Origin: Deltaproteobacteria bacterium
GTDB lineage: Bacteria; Desulfobacterota; Binatia; Binatales; Binataceae
Direction of reading: 5' to 3'
Assembly (NCBI GenBank): GCA_021780585.1
Contig: JAJXYM010000351.1
Location: 1 to 14,132 of the forward strand
DNA length: 14,132 bases
This document shows positions 14,051 to 14,132 of the stretch, piece by piece (the first letter of the stretch is position 1; each line of letters starts with the position of its first letter). The translations under genes and the position numbers were made by a program. The notes under the pieces were generated by a model, which ran no database searches, was not told where the DNA came from, and was given only the letters and a program-made list of their open reading frames with translations.

Positions 14051-14132
14051 ATGGTACTAGCCTGGCTGGCCTTCTATGACGCCCTATTGGGAGTTGCCCT
14101 GGTGGCGGCTGGAATCGTCGCCGCTCATTTTG
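14051..14132 (+). CDS. N-terminus of a small membrane protein, cut by window edge
   Basis: The first 27 codons are visible: MVLAWLAFYDALLGVALVAAGI then VAAHF. ATG 14051 is preceded by GGAG (14041-14044) at 6 bases, a good ribosome binding site, and by a -10-like TATACT. The residues are almost all hydrophobic with one aspartate, consistent with a transmembrane helix or uncleaved signal anchor. It is divergent from metH by 201 bases. The family cannot be identified from this fragment. Confidence 0.65.
   Translation, partial: MVLAWLAFYDALLGVALVAAGIVAAHF

Overview
The window is high-GC bacterial chromosome. It carries a family B DNA polymerase, a full-length cobalamin-dependent methionine synthase, an arsenite methyltransferase, a VWA lipoprotein of a kind common in Acidobacteria-like genomes, and a tRNA gene with an encoded CCA end. 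Interspersed palindromic 'GTCAT...' repeats also occur. Together these fit a soil- or sediment-type bacterium of the Acidobacteriota / Desulfobacterota / Binatota / Proteobacteria sphere. The phylum cannot be fixed from the sequence alone.

Left part (1-3725). The minus strand from 1732 to the left edge is one uninterrupted reading frame encoding the first 577 residues of a CRISPR Cas3 nuclease-helicase (HD nuclease then DEVH helicase), most like subtype I-E. It is the upstream end of a Cas operon that must continue to the left, outside the window. Upstream of it lie an AT-rich promoter-like stretch and a nested inverted-repeat structure with no gene. Next comes a complete SRAP/HMCES-type abasic-site protein (2218-2901, minus), a gene-poor stretch of about 750 bp, and a tRNA-Thr(CGT) gene (3650-3725, minus) whose 3' end faces the cas side. 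Sampled blocks of the cas side have lower GC than the region to the right, so the tRNA may mark the edge of an acquired island.

Middle (3872-8336). A winged-helix SAM methyltransferase (minus) is divergently transcribed from arsM (plus), with two recognisable promoters between them. An AT-rich inverted repeat inside the arsM promoter is a candidate operator, although no arsR is adjacent. arsM converges on a family B DNA polymerase with intact proofreading and polymerase motifs and a likely clamp-binding peptide near its C-terminus.

Right part (8337-14132). A non-coding 716-bp gap is packed with palindromic and direct repeats. It is followed by a VWA-domain lipoprotein (minus), metH (minus, all four modules) and the first 27 codons of a divergent membrane protein (plus). 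I see no CRISPR array, insertion sequence, rRNA or cobalamin riboswitch. The clearest accessory system is the truncated type I CRISPR-Cas locus at the left edge. I did not find a demonstrably new multi-gene system in what is visible.
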